NCBI GenBank assembly: GCA_041389565.1
Contig: JAWKRP010000015.1
Location: 158,069-222,068, forward strand
Origin: JACKEQ01 sp041389565
GTDB taxonomy: Bacteria > Myxococcota_A > UBA796 > GCA-2862545
Length of the DNA stretch: 64,000 nt
Direction: 5' to 3'
The position numbers and the translations under genes are program-made. The notes beneath the pieces are model-generated. The model was given only the letters and a program-made list of their open reading frames with translations, had not been told where the DNA came from and did no database searches. Of the stretch, positions 15,893 to 25,229 are shown piece after piece; positions within the stretch are counted from its first letter, which is position 1; every line of letters starts with the position of its first letter.

Positions 15893-17922
15893 GGAGTCTT
15901 CTCGGGCACCGGAGCCGGAGGGGGCCGCGACTCCAGCGCGTACACCATCTCCAGGTTGTTCTTCACGTAGTCGTCGGCGTACCCCAGCCGCTGCGCGTTC
16001 TCCAGCGCCTGGCGGGCCTTCGGCGACTTCTGCTCGGCCAGCAGGAGCCCGTAGTACTTCCAGGCGAGCCCGTCGTCCGGGCGCGCGTCCAGCCACGCGA
16101 GGAACCGCTCGGACGCCTGGTCGTGCAGGCCCATCCGGAACCTCAGCGCGATGCGGAACACCGCGACCTTCCGGTCTTCCGGAGAGAACACCTCGACGCG
16201 CTCCGCGTACCCCTCGAGCTCCGCCGGGGCCTCCCACAGCGCGAGCTCCGCGAGCTTCAGCAGCGTGGGCACGTCCTCCGCGGTGTCTTCGGCGTCCAGC
16301 GACGCGACGAGCTCGGCACGCTGGGCCTTCCGCTCCTCGGCCCGCCAGGCCGGCGACCACGGACCCTGCGTCGCGGGGGCCTCCGGCTCGGGCTCCGGCT
16401 CGGGCTCGGGCTTCGGCGGCGGCGCGAACGTGAGGTCCTGGGGGAGCAGCTTCGGCTCCTTGACCACCAGACGCTTCGGCGGAGGCGGGGGATCCTCGCG
16501 GTCGACCTCCTCGAGCACCGCGTCACCGGCCGCTTCGGCGAGCACGTTCACGGCGTCGCGCACGAGGTCGGACTCCGGCGGCAGGGGCAGCGGCTTGCGG
16601 TCGAGGGCGAGCACCTCCTCGCTGACCGCGACCCGGCCGAGCTCGGCCTCCACCGCGACCTCGGTGGGCACCCACGTGCCCTCCTGGAACACGCGGAAGT
16701 CGGTGGCATGCGTGGTGTCGTGGGAGAGCGTCATGTCGAGCGGGCGGGTCTTCTGCTCGCCCGACGCGAGGTCGACGATCTTCACGCTGCCGCCCATGCG
16801 CACCGCCACAGCCGTGCGGTGGTGCGTGTACTCCACGTCGACGGGGTCGGTGCACACGGCGTCGGGCTCGTACAGCAGGGTCTCCTTGTCGCACTCCACC
16901 GACATGCGCCCCTCGACGGTGCGCTTCTGCTCCGTGGTTCCGGGCTCTTCGACGACCGCCTGCGTGATCCGCCCCGTCACGCGGATGCGGTGCTTCGGCG
17001 CGTTCTCGACCTCCCCGATCACGTCGGCGGCCAGCAGCTTCACGAACCGCGAGCCCTCGCGGTCGATCTGACGCTCCAGCAGGTCGACGAGCATGGACGC
17101 CAGGGCCGTCTCGCCGTGCTTCAGCTCGACCTCCTCGGTGACCGGCTCCACGACGATGCCGATGCGAGCGCAGTCCTCGGCACGGGCGCGGTCGGCCTCG
17201 AGCTCGGAGTCGCCCAGGATGTCTCCGCCGCGCTCGAAGTACCCGACCGCCGTGCGGCATTTGCCCTTGTCGAGCGCGTACCGGCCGAGCGCGATGTCGA
17301 CGGCCGACGCCCAGGCCCCGGCGTGCTCGCTCTGCGTGAGCTCGAAGCTCTTGCGGTAGTGCAGGGAGGCGTCGTCGTAGCGGTACCGGGCGAGGTCGTC
17401 CTGCGCCCACAGCAGGTAGCTGAACCCCTGCTTGTCATCGAGCTCGGGGTAGCTCGCGTCGAGCTCGCGCACCTGGTCGAAGTGCGCCTCGGCCTCGGCC
17501 CACTTCGCGGCCTCGTCGGCGGCCACGGCCTTCGCGAGCTCGTCTTTCGCCCACGACGCCAGGCAGTCTTCGTACTCCCGGCGCGTCTCGGACGTGTCGA
17601 ACGACAGCTGCTCGACCGACTCGAGGTCTTCGCCGAACACGAACAGGTCTTCGTACACCGCGGCCGCCTCGGCATAGCGCCCGCTGGCCTCGTGCTCCTG
17701 GGCGAGCGCGCGCCGCTCCTCCCAGGCGAGCGGACCGTACTCCTCGAGCTTCGTGCTCGGCTTCGTCTGGTAGATGTCTTCGTCGAGCGCCTGGATCCAC
17801 AGCTTCGACGCCTCGTAGAACTGCCCGTCGTTCGCGGCGCGGACCCCCAGCCGGTACGTGGAGGGCGGGCATCCGGCGAGCAGGACCAGGGCCGGGACGA
17901 TCAGGGCGGTGCGGTGTCTCAT
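15889..17922 (-). CDS. TPR-containing lipoprotein
   Basis: 677 residues. The signal peptide ends in the lipobox LVLLAGC (Cys18). The N-terminal third (about 25-245) and C-terminal part (about 550-660) are TPR-like helical repeats. The middle (about 250-470) is a beta-rich domain containing the stretch VEPVTEEVELKHGETALASMLVDLL. A Pro/Glu linker (about 510-535) divides it. The arrangement suggests a periplasmic or outer-membrane scaffold. It is translationally coupled to the FKBP isomerase, consistent with envelope protein assembly, but no specific pathway can be named. Confidence 0.85.
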   Translation of the reverse strand: MRHRTALIVPALVLLAGCPPSTYRLGVRAANDGQFYEASKLWIQALDEDIYQTKPSTKLEEYGPLAWEERRALAQEHEASGRYAEAAAVYEDLFVFGEDLESVEQLSFDTSETRREYEDCLASWAKDELAKAVAADEAAKWAEAEAHFDQVRELDASYPELDDKQGFSYLLWAQDDLARYRYDDASLHYRKSFELTQSEHAGAWASAVDIALGRYALDKGKCRTAVGYFERGGDILGDSELEADRARAEDCARIGIVVEPVTEEVELKHGETALASMLVDLLERQIDREGSRFVKLLAADVIGEVENAPKHRIRVTGRITQAVVEEPGTTEQKRTVEGRMSVECDKETLLYEPDAVCTDPVDVEYTHHRTAVAVRMGGSVKIVDLASGEQKTRPLDMTLSHDTTHATDFRVFQEGTWVPTEVAVEAELGRVAVSEEVLALDRKPLPLPPESDLVRDAVNVLAEAAGDAVLEEVDREDPPPPPKRLVVKEPKLLPQDLTFAPPPKPEPEPEPEPEAPATQGPWSPAWRAEERKAQRAELVASLDAEDTAEDVPTLLKLAELALWEAPAELEGYAERVEVFSPEDRKVAVFRIALRFRMGLHDQASERFLAWLDARPDDGLAWKYYGLLLAEQKSPKARQALENAQRLGYADDYVKNNLEMVYALESRPPPAPVPEKTP

Positions 17923-18782
17923 CGACCCAAGCTATCGCACGCCCCGCCCAGGATTCTCTGTCGAAGTGCTGACGCGGCGACGGACAGGCGGTCCTGCCCA
18001 CGATGAACCAGGACCAACGTACGATGTAGCGGCGTGCGCGGATCGGGTCGCTCCACCAGCCGGCCCTCCGCGAGGCTCACCTCCACCGCCGACCGCGGGA
18101 CCAGCGCGATGCCCATGCCCGCCGCCACGTTGCCCTTGATGGCCGGGATCGACCCGAGCTCCATCACGACCTCCGCCTCCGGGAAGTGCCGCTCCAGCAG
18201 GGTCCGCAGCGGGCTCCCCGCGGTGAACGTGAGGAACGGCGGCCGCGTGCGCTGCTCGTCCGTGGACTGCACGAGCACCAGGGGGTCGTCGCGCCATGGC
18301 TCCTCTTCGAGGCCGGTGGACACGGGACCGTCGCCCTCGAGCCGCGTGACGATGCCGAGATCGAGCTCCCCGGCGAGCAGGGCCTCCTCGACGTGGGGTG
18401 TGCCGAGCTCGCGCAGCCGGTAGCGCACCGTGGGGTGATCGTGCTGGAAGTCCGCCAGCACGCGCGGCAGCAGGTACGTACAGGCCGTCGCGCCCGCGCC
18501 CACCGACACCTCTCCGCGCCCGAGCCCCAGCACCTCGGCCACGGCGGTCCTCCCCTCCTCCACCGCCGCCCGCGCCGCGCGCGCATGGCTGAGCAGGGCC
18601 GCTCCCGCATCGGTGAGCACGGCTCCCTTGCGGTCCCGGATGAAGAGCGTGCCGCCCAGCTCGGCCTCGAGCCGCTGGATGCTCGCGGACAGCGCGGGCT
18701 GCGTGAGGTGGGCGCGCTTGGCGGCCGCCGTGAACGTGCCCTCACGGACGACGAGGAGGAAGTTGCAGAGATCCGCGTACAT
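17919..18782 (-). CDS. LysR-family transcriptional regulator
   Basis: 287 residues from ATG 18782 (MYADLCNFLLVVREGTF), the usual LysR start and length; the longer ORF upstream has no similarity. The N-terminal winged helix (about 1-60) has the signature GTFTAAAKRAHLTQPALSASI. The rest is the periplasmic-binding-like effector domain (about 90-287), with ELDLGIVTR and AAGMGIALVP. It regulates genes in response to a small-molecule co-inducer. It is divergent from a tiny lipoprotein ORF and a TauE/SafE transporter, its most likely targets. Its stop overlaps the start of the TPR lipoprotein gene by four bases. Confidence 0.93.
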   Translation of the reverse strand: MYADLCNFLLVVREGTFTAAAKRAHLTQPALSASIQRLEAELGGTLFIRDRKGAVLTDAGAALLSHARAARAAVEEGRTAVAEVLGLGRGEVSVGAGATACTYLLPRVLADFQHDHPTVRYRLRELGTPHVEEALLAGELDLGIVTRLEGDGPVSTGLEEEPWRDDPLVLVQSTDEQRTRPPFLTFTAGSPLRTLLERHFPEAEVVMELGSIPAIKGNVAAGMGIALVPRSAVEVSLAEGRLVERPDPRTPLHRTLVLVHRGQDRLSVAASALRQRILGGACDSLGR

Positions 18783-18831
18783 CAGCACCACCGATGGACG
18801 AGGCGGATAACATCGAACGGAGCGGTTCCCG

Positions 18832-18945
18832 ATGCTGCGTCCCTCGATCCTCGCCGCCGGGCTGCTGCCGGCGATCTCGGCGTGCCAGAGCGGCCAGGTC
18901 GCCGAGAAGCCGCCCGCACTGCGGATCGCGGACTGCGGCGGTTGA
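18832..18945 (+). CDS. Tiny putative lipoprotein (37 aa)
   Basis: MLRPSILAAGLLPAISAC gives a convincing short signal peptide with lipobox ISAC (Cys18), followed by only 19 residues ending IADCGG. GGAG lies about nine bases upstream of the ATG at 18832. It begins 50 bp from the divergent LysR gene. It could be a real small lipoprotein or a relic of a longer one. Small lipoproteins are common, but nothing else supports expression. Confidence 0.4.
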   Translation: MLRPSILAAGLLPAISACQSGQVAEKPPALRIADCGG

Positions 18946-19100
18946 ACACTGAACGCTGAACGCCGAAGCTGACACGTCGACCGTGCCGCAATCAACATCA
19001 CCATTCTCTATGAATACGACAACAAACATCGATTGGTCGCATGCTCACGATCGAGCGACGTGGATCTCGACACCGCGCCCCGAGGCGCACGGAGGTCCCC

Positions 19101-19802
19101 ATGCTCGCCGCCCTGCTGCTCGGAGCCCTGGCCGGAACGCTCACCACCGTGACGGGCCTGGGCGGCGGACAGCTCCTGCTCGTCGGGCTCGCGGCCGTGT
19201 GGGACCCGATGACCGCCCTCACCGTCACCGGCCCCGCGCTGCTCGTCGGGAACATGCACCGCCTGGCGATGTTCCGCGAGCACCTCCAGTGGCGCGTCGT
19301 CGGGCCCTACGTGGCGGGGGCCCTCCCCGGCTCCGTGCTGGGCGGGCTGATCGCGGTCCAGCTCCCGGAGACCGCGCTCCACGCCATCATGGTGGGCATG
19401 GCGGCCCTGGCCGGCGCTCGCCTGCTGTTCGGCTGGGAGGTCTCCGCGCCGCCCCGGCTCCTGGCGCCGGGCGGAGCGGTGGTGGGTGGCCTGGCAGCGA
19501 CGGGCGGCGGAGCGGGGCTGCTGGCGGGCCCCATGCTCCTGTCCGCCGGGCTCACCGGCCCCGCCTACATCGCCGCGGGCTCGGCCGGCGCCATCGCCCT
19601 GCACGTCGGGCGGATGGCCGCCTACGGTGCGTCGGGCTGGGTGACGGGCAGCACCATCGCGACCGGGCTGTGCATCGCGGTCGCCGTGATGGCCGGGAAC
19701 GCGGTGGGACGGTGGATCCGCCCGCGGGTGCCGGACCGCTGGGGTCCCCGCCTCGAGGTCGGCGCGGTCGGCGTGTGCCTGGCGCTCGCGGTGGTCGCGT
19801 GA
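19101..19802 (+). CDS. TauE/SafE-family membrane transporter
   Basis: 233 residues from ATG 19101, preceded by GGAGGT at 19091-19096; the upstream in-frame ATG at 19041 would add a charged, non-hydrophobic leader. About seven hydrophobic segments are present. Family features include the Gly-rich GTLTTVTGLGGGQLLLVGL near the N-terminus and its second-half counterpart GGAVVGGLAATGGGAGLLAGPML. TauE/SafE proteins export sulfite, sulfoacetate or similar organosulfur anions. It is slightly shorter than usual (about 250). The nearby LysR gene, transcribed the other way, may control it. Confidence 0.87.
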   Translation: MLAALLLGALAGTLTTVTGLGGGQLLLVGLAAVWDPMTALTVTGPALLVGNMHRLAMFREHLQWRVVGPYVAGALPGSVLGGLIAVQLPETALHAIMVGMAALAGARLLFGWEVSAPPRLLAPGGAVVGGLAATGGGAGLLAGPMLLSAGLTGPAYIAAGSAGAIALHVGRMAAYGASGWVTGSTIATGLCIAVAVMAGNAVGRWIRPRVPDRWGPRLEVGAVGVCLALAVVA

Positions 19803-19806
19803 AGCG

Positions 19807-22380
19807 TCAGTTCTGGATGTCGAGCCGGATGACCCGCAGCTCCTCGGCGTACCGCCGGGCCCACGAGCGCGAGGGGTCGGCGTACAGGGTGTCCCGGAAG
19901 CCCGCGTAGGCGTCCTCGATGCGCCCCTCTTCGCGGGCCTGCACCGCCTCGGCGTACCAGGCGGCGCCGAGCGCGCTGCCCACCCGGAGGACCGTCGGGT
20001 GGATGCGGTCCCAGCGGCGCGCGTTGCGGATGGCCCGCACGGCCCCGGCGTGGTCGGGGGCGCGCTCGGCGGTCAGCGCCCAGCAGTTCGCGACGGACGC
20101 CTGCACGCCGGGCCGAACGCTCGCCTGCCAGTCGGAGGACACCATGTAGTGGGCCCGGGCGTCCTCCCAGGCCGCTTCGGCCGCGACGCAGTCGAGCTGG
20201 TTGCCCTTCTGGACCGCGCGCTGCACGTCGGCGCTGGCCAGGTTCCTCACCTGGTCGGGCGTCTGGATGTGGACCACGTCGGGGAACCACACCTCCCCGC
20301 GCGCGTAGCGGGGCTCGGCGTCGAGCACCCCGGCGGGACCGGCGCCCTCGGCCGGGAGGACCCCGTCGGGACCGAGCACCACCACGGCCAGGCCGTACCG
20401 ACCGGGCCTCGCACGCTGCGGGACCGGGAGCGTGACGCGCCCCCGGAAGACCTCGCCCTGCTGCCAGTCCGTGACCGGGTACCAGTCGTCGAGCCCGAGG
20501 GGCACCTCGAGCGGGATCTGCACCTCGCCGTCGTCGAGCACGAACAGCAGGCGGATGGGCTCGTTCGGACGCGGACGCGTCGACAGGCCCAGCTCGACGA
20601 ACAGCCACGAGCTCGGCTGGACCTCCGGGGCCCGGATCCGGATCCCGTGCAGCACGACGCCGTCGGCGAACGAGGCGCTGCGGTCGGTCGGACCGTCCCA
20701 CGAGTCGCCGATCAGGAGGTCCTTCCGGACGAAGTTGCCGGTGTGGATCTTGCCGCCGCCGTAGCCGGGGAACTCGATGTACTCGGTGTTCCAGCGCCGC
20801 ACGCGCCGCACGACCCGGCCCGTGGAGGCGTGGGCGTGCGCGAGCTCGAACGGGTTCTCCTCGAAGATGTACTCCTCGACGAACCGCGGATTCGCGTGGT
20901 GCAGGGCGAACGGGTAGTCGATCAGCCCCTTCGCGTCGCGGACGATGCCGATCTCCCCGCCCCAGTAGAGCATCGCGCCCATGTCGTGGTCGATGATGTG
21001 GGCGGTCTCGAGGTGCAGCTTGCGGAGCGCCCAGGCGTAGTGGTCGACGCGCGCCTTCACCGAGAACGGGCCGACTTCGGGCCGGTAGCGCACCATGTAC
21101 GCGATCTCGGTGCCCACGCTCGTCGCGAACACGACGAAGCCCACGGCGATGCCCGCGTGCCGCCAGCGGGGGGTGCGCCCCATCCCCTCGATCATGCGGG
21201 CGATCTCGGCGCATCCGAGCGCGATGAGCACCGACGCCGGGACCGCCAGCAGCGACATCCAGCGGAAGCCCCGCATCCAGTCGCCCGTGCTGCGCAGGCA
21301 GAACAGCATGGCCAGCAGGGCCATGGTCCACATCATCGTGCGCACGCGCCAGCCCTCGGAGCCGAGCGCGAGCAGCGGCACGGCGAACGCCACGAGCGTG
21401 AGGCTCGCGATGCGCAGCGGCACCCACCAGCCCGGTGCCGTGAGCCCGGTGGGCCAGCCGATCGACAGGAGCGGCTCCACGCCCGGGAACAGCAGCAGCA
21501 GCGCGACCCACAGGGACAGCCCGATGGCGACGCCCCCGCGCCAGCCTCGGAGCGACAGGGCTCCCGCGAGCAGCACGGGAAGGAAGAAGCCGCGCCCGGT
21601 CTCGTGGCTGTACTCCCGCACGTACTGCCACGCGCGACCGCTCCAGTTCATCGGGGCGAACCGCGCTTCTTCGAGCTTCGCGTAGTACGTCGCGGGGAAC
21701 TCGAACGCGAAGTAGTCGAACCGGATGGCGTGGTAGACCGCGAACGGCACCCAGAACACCGCGAGCCAGCCCGCGATGCGGAGCCACCGCCGCGACCCGA
21801 AGCCCTCGAGCACGAGCGCCCAGAACCCCGCGAACGCGGCGTACACGATGCCCTCGGGCCGGGTGAGCGCGAGCCCGAGGAACGCGACGGCCGCCCACGG
21901 GAACCCGCCGACCTCGGCCTCCTTCACCGTGCGCCAGCAGCCCACGGCCAGGAGCGCGCAGAACAGGCCGCTCTCGAGCCCACAGGCCGACCAGATCACG
22001 AACTGGGCGTCGAGCGCCAGGATCCAGGCCGCCGCGACCGCCCAGCCCTCCTCGACCCCGGCGCGCTTCGTCAGATCGCGCACCAACGGCACGGAGACGA
22101 GCGCACCGAGCACGACGGAAGCGACCTTGGTGGACGTGAACCCGTCGATCCCGACGAGGTACCCGGCCGCCATGTAGAACACCCACAGCGGGTTGCTGTA
22201 GCCCTCCACGCGCGCGTCGCCCGGGAACCGCACGAGCCCCCAGCCATCGGCCAGGTTGCGCGCGAAGGCCATGCTGATCGCGGCGTCCTCGACGTACCAC
22301 CAGTACAGCGTCGCCTGGGCGATCACGGCGGCGAGGGCGGCTCCGAAGAGGGCTACGTGCTGGAGCTTGGGGCGCATCAT
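19807..22380 (-). CDS. GT-C-type membrane glycosyltransferase-like protein with C-terminal soluble domain
   Basis: 857 residues, ATG 22380 overlapping the preceding stop by four bases. The N-terminal half (about 10-430) has around ten membrane segments. A first periplasmic loop carries EDAAISMAFARNLADG (about 31-46) and VEGYSNPLW (58-66), the acidic-pair and EGYSN motifs of a GT-C mannosyltransferase/ArnT-like group. The protein encoded at 48740 has the same motifs. The C-terminal part (about 480-857) is soluble and ends in a TPR-like region (EAVQAREEGRIEDAYAGFRDTLYADPSRSWA). It should transfer a sugar or similar group from a lipid donor outside the inner membrane; substrate unknown. Last gene of a four-gene operon. 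Confidence 0.82.
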   Translation of the reverse strand: MMRPKLQHVALFGAALAAVIAQATLYWWYVEDAAISMAFARNLADGWGLVRFPGDARVEGYSNPLWVFYMAAGYLVGIDGFTSTKVASVVLGALVSVPLVRDLTKRAGVEEGWAVAAAWILALDAQFVIWSACGLESGLFCALLAVGCWRTVKEAEVGGFPWAAVAFLGLALTRPEGIVYAAFAGFWALVLEGFGSRRWLRIAGWLAVFWVPFAVYHAIRFDYFAFEFPATYYAKLEEARFAPMNWSGRAWQYVREYSHETGRGFFLPVLLAGALSLRGWRGGVAIGLSLWVALLLLFPGVEPLLSIGWPTGLTAPGWWVPLRIASLTLVAFAVPLLALGSEGWRVRTMMWTMALLAMLFCLRSTGDWMRGFRWMSLLAVPASVLIALGCAEIARMIEGMGRTPRWRHAGIAVGFVVFATSVGTEIAYMVRYRPEVGPFSVKARVDHYAWALRKLHLETAHIIDHDMGAMLYWGGEIGIVRDAKGLIDYPFALHHANPRFVEEYIFEENPFELAHAHASTGRVVRRVRRWNTEYIEFPGYGGGKIHTGNFVRKDLLIGDSWDGPTDRSASFADGVVLHGIRIRAPEVQPSSWLFVELGLSTRPRPNEPIRLLFVLDDGEVQIPLEVPLGLDDWYPVTDWQQGEVFRGRVTLPVPQRARPGRYGLAVVVLGPDGVLPAEGAGPAGVLDAEPRYARGEVWFPDVVHIQTPDQVRNLASADVQRAVQKGNQLDCVAAEAAWEDARAHYMVSSDWQASVRPGVQASVANCWALTAERAPDHAGAVRAIRNARRWDRIHPTVLRVGSALGAAWYAEAVQAREEGRIEDAYAGFRDTLYADPSRSWARRYAEELRVIRLDIQN

Positions 22381-24269
22381 CGCGCCGACGCATATCTCCT
22401 CAGGCGCGCGGATGGGTCGGCGTAGACCGAAACAACGCCTGCGAGGCGAGACCCGATGAAGCTGCGCTCCTCGTCGGACACGTGCGACACGAGGGCCAGC
22501 ACGGGCACCTCGGGCGCATGCTCGGCGAGCGCCTGGAGCGCCGTGCGGATCTCGGTGGCGAGCAGCGAGTCGGGCAGGACCACCGCGCCCGGACGGTGCT
22601 CGAGCGCGCCCGCGAGCAGGTGGGTGGGCACGGCACGGACGTCCTTGCCCTCCTTCTGCAGCGGCACGAGGCACGGCGGCAGCTCGGCGCCCACGACGAG
22701 GAGGCCCGCGGGCTGCTCCCGGCGGGCGTGCTGGCCGATGACCCTGCGGAGCGAGTCGCGATCGACGGGCTTCGTGAGGGTGTCGCACGCTCCGAGCTCG
22801 CGCGCGCGGCCCGTGTCGACCTCGGCAGACACCATGACGACCGGGATCTCCGACACGGCGGGGTCGTCCTTGAGCGTGCCGAGCACCTCGAACCCGTCGA
22901 TGCCGGGCAGCGTGACGTCCAGGAACACCAGCGCGGGCTGGTGCTGCCGCGCCAGCTCGACGGCGTCCATGCCCGACCCGCTCGCGACCACGGAGTGCCC
23001 GTCGGCCATCAGCATGCGCTGCATCAGGGTGCGTAGGACGGGGTCGTCGTCGATCACGAGCACGGTGAGATCGGCGCCCACGGCCTGGGACACCGACGTG
23101 ACGACGGCGTCCGGCAGCCACATCTCGGTCACCGAGCCCTGCCCGGCCTCCGAACGACCCTCGAGCCGCCCCCCGAGCAGCCGCGCGATCTGCCGGGCCA
23201 CGGCGAGCCCGAGGTCGGTCCCGTCCTCGGGCTCCGCAGGGACGGTCCGTGAGTCACGTACACCGAGCACCACCCATCGGGTGTCGACGCCGAGCTCGCG
23301 GCGGACGGAGAGCTCGACGCGCCCGCCCGGGCTGAACCGCACCGCGTTCGCGGCGAGGTGCGCGAGCGCTTCGTACAGCCGGCGCGGATCCGACAACACC
23401 TCGTCGACCGCGCACGCGCCCACCTCCACGGAGACCCCGCCTCCACGGGCCGCGAGCGACACCGAGGCCGCGACCTGCTCGAGCACCGGCGCCAGCGCGA
23501 CGGGCTCGAACAGCGGGTGCACCCGGCCGCCCTCCAGCTGTGCGAGGTCGTGCACGTCTTCCAGCAGCGCGAGCAGGCTGCGGCTCGAGCCGACGATGTG
23601 CTCGGCTTCCTTGGCCTGGTCGGGCTCGCTCACCTGGGTGGCGAGGCGGTCGGCGCAGCTCACGATCACGTCGACCGGCGTGCGGAGCTCGCTCGAGATG
23701 TGCGCCAGGAAGCTGGACTTCGCACGCACCGCCGCCTGCGCGATCTGCCGCTGCGCCTCGAGCTCCCGCTCGGCCTGCGACAACAGCGCCGACCGCGCAT
23801 CGAGCTGCATCTGCAGCTCCTGCACGCGCTCCTCGAACCCATCGAGCTTGCGTTGGCGGTTCCGCACCTCGTTCTTCAGGCGCTCGACCTCCACGCCCAC
23901 ACCCTTCTGGAGGGACTTCCGCCACGCGAGCGCGACCTCCATGGCCCGGGACAGCCCGTCTGCATTGGTGCCGTCGAGGTCGACCACGTCGCGCACGCCC
24001 ACCCGCACGGCCCGCATCACGTCGGCGCTCGAGGGCGCCCGCGTGACCACGATCACGGGGAGCGTGGGGTCGCGCGAGGCCACCGTGCGGCAGAACGCCA
24101 GCCCGTCGGCTGCGAACGTGGTGAGCACGAGCTCGGGATCGAGGTGCGCGAGGCCCGCACCCGCCTCGTCGACCGACTGGAACGCGTGCACACGCCACCG
24201 CTCCGGGAGCTTCACCTTCTTGAGGAGCCCGTCGGGGTCGAGCAGCAGGATCGGGAGGGCCTTCGCCAC
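22377..24269 (-). CDS. Hybrid histidine-kinase-like protein lacking the phospho-acceptor His
   Basis: 630 residues from GTG 24269. Order: degenerate receiver-like domain (about 5-115), coiled coil (120-185), HisKA-like (186-245), HATPase_c (about 250-385), true receiver (402-515; D407-D409, D451, K500), and a second degenerate receiver-like C-terminus (520-630). The H-box reads FLAHISSELRTPVD, with Ser193 where FLANMSHELRTP has the catalytic His. The ATPase keeps the N-box (HLAANAVRF, N308) and G2 (GTDLGLAVARQIARLLGG), but the G1 DxGxG is replaced by DSRTV. It is thus probably a signalling scaffold or a receiver controlled by another kinase. It is 9 bp downstream of the preceding gene and overlaps the glycosyltransferase gene. 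Confidence 0.88.
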   Translation of the reverse strand: MAKALPILLLDPDGLLKKVKLPERWRVHAFQSVDEAGAGLAHLDPELVLTTFAADGLAFCRTVASRDPTLPVIVVTRAPSSADVMRAVRVGVRDVVDLDGTNADGLSRAMEVALAWRKSLQKGVGVEVERLKNEVRNRQRKLDGFEERVQELQMQLDARSALLSQAERELEAQRQIAQAAVRAKSSFLAHISSELRTPVDVIVSCADRLATQVSEPDQAKEAEHIVGSSRSLLALLEDVHDLAQLEGGRVHPLFEPVALAPVLEQVAASVSLAARGGGVSVEVGACAVDEVLSDPRRLYEALAHLAANAVRFSPGGRVELSVRRELGVDTRWVVLGVRDSRTVPAEPEDGTDLGLAVARQIARLLGGRLEGRSEAGQGSVTEMWLPDAVVTSVSQAVGADLTVLVIDDDPVLRTLMQRMLMADGHSVVASGSGMDAVELARQHQPALVFLDVTLPGIDGFEVLGTLKDDPAVSEIPVVMVSAEVDTGRARELGACDTLTKPVDRDSLRRVIGQHARREQPAGLLVVGAELPPCLVPLQKEGKDVRAVPTHLLAGALEHRPGAVVLPDSLLATEIRTALQALAEHAPEVPVLALVSHVSDEERSFIGSRLAGVVSVYADPSARLRRYASAR

Positions 24270-24278
24270 GGGGCCAGT

Positions 24279-25229
24279 CTACAGGGCGCGACGCCGCGTG
24301 CGGCCTTCGATCGGCGTGATCGGACAGCGCACGTCGCGCTCGTTGCACAGCTGCTGGAGCGCGTCGATCACGTTCGCGCTCGCGGCGAACCGGCGCTCGC
24401 GGAACACGCGCTGGCCCTCCGGAGTGGGCTCCGGCAGCTCGTCCATGAAGGGATCGAGGTGCATCGCGTGGTGCACGTCGACCGCCACCACCTCGGTCGC
24501 GAGCTGTACGAGCAGGCCCTTTCCGAGCACGTCGGGAAGCTCTTCGGGGATCTGGATGCCCGGGAACCAGAACGGCCCGACCCACGACCGCGACAGGCGG
24601 ATCACCGTGCCTTCCGTGTGGCGCTCGATCTGCTCGCGCAGCGCCATGAGCGGCGTGGCGAAGTGCCGGGTGAGCAGGTGCTGCAGGAGCGTGTCGACCT
24701 CGAGCTTCCCGTTCTTCAGGATGCGGAACGGCCCGAGCTGCGTGACGTTCCCGGGCCCCTCGACCACGAACCGGATGCGGAGCCAGCGGCCGTCGGGCGC
24801 CAGGCGGTCGTACGCCCCGGACACCTCGGTGGACGTGCCCATCCGCCGGAGCTCACAATGCAGGTCGGTCGCCGGCAGCAACCCGTTCTCGCGCAGGTGG
24901 ATGCGCAGCGTGCGGCGGTGGGCGAGCCGGCGCGCGAGCGCGGGATCCAGGCGCATCGCGCGCGCGATGTCCTCCTCGGACGGGTCTCCCCCCTGCTCCG
25001 ACAGCTTCTTCTCGGAGATCACGCGCTGCATCCACGTGAACGACGGCATGCCGGTGCGGTCGTGGACCTCCGCGGGCGCGAGCAGGTCGCCGGAGACGGA
25101 CGGATCGAGCGCACGCAGGTGGGCGAGCGCGGGGATCAGCGGCACGAAGTCGCCGTGGGGAGCGAGCTGGTTCAGGCCCGTGGCGAGGGCCCGGACGTAC
25201 GGACCGACCCGTGCTTCGGGGAGCTGCAT
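24279..25229 (-). CDS. Conserved-looking protein of unknown function
   Basis: 316 residues, ATG 25229 sharing a base with the previous stop (TGATG). No signal peptide or membrane segment. It contains one hydrophobic region with Trp/Phe-rich SWVGPFWFPGIQIPEELPD (about 216-234) and ends in a very basic RTRRRAL tail. No family recognised. Placement between a coiled-coil protein and a degenerate hybrid kinase, with overlapping codons, suggests a joint complex or signalling role, but this is inference only. Confidence 0.75.
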   Translation of the reverse strand: MQLPEARVGPYVRALATGLNQLAPHGDFVPLIPALAHLRALDPSVSGDLLAPAEVHDRTGMPSFTWMQRVISEKKLSEQGGDPSEEDIARAMRLDPALARRLAHRRTLRIHLRENGLLPATDLHCELRRMGTSTEVSGAYDRLAPDGRWLRIRFVVEGPGNVTQLGPFRILKNGKLEVDTLLQHLLTRHFATPLMALREQIERHTEGTVIRLSRSWVGPFWFPGIQIPEELPDVLGKGLLVQLATEVVAVDVHHAMHLDPFMDELPEPTPEGQRVFRERRFAASANVIDALQQLCNERDVRCPITPIEGRTRRRAL

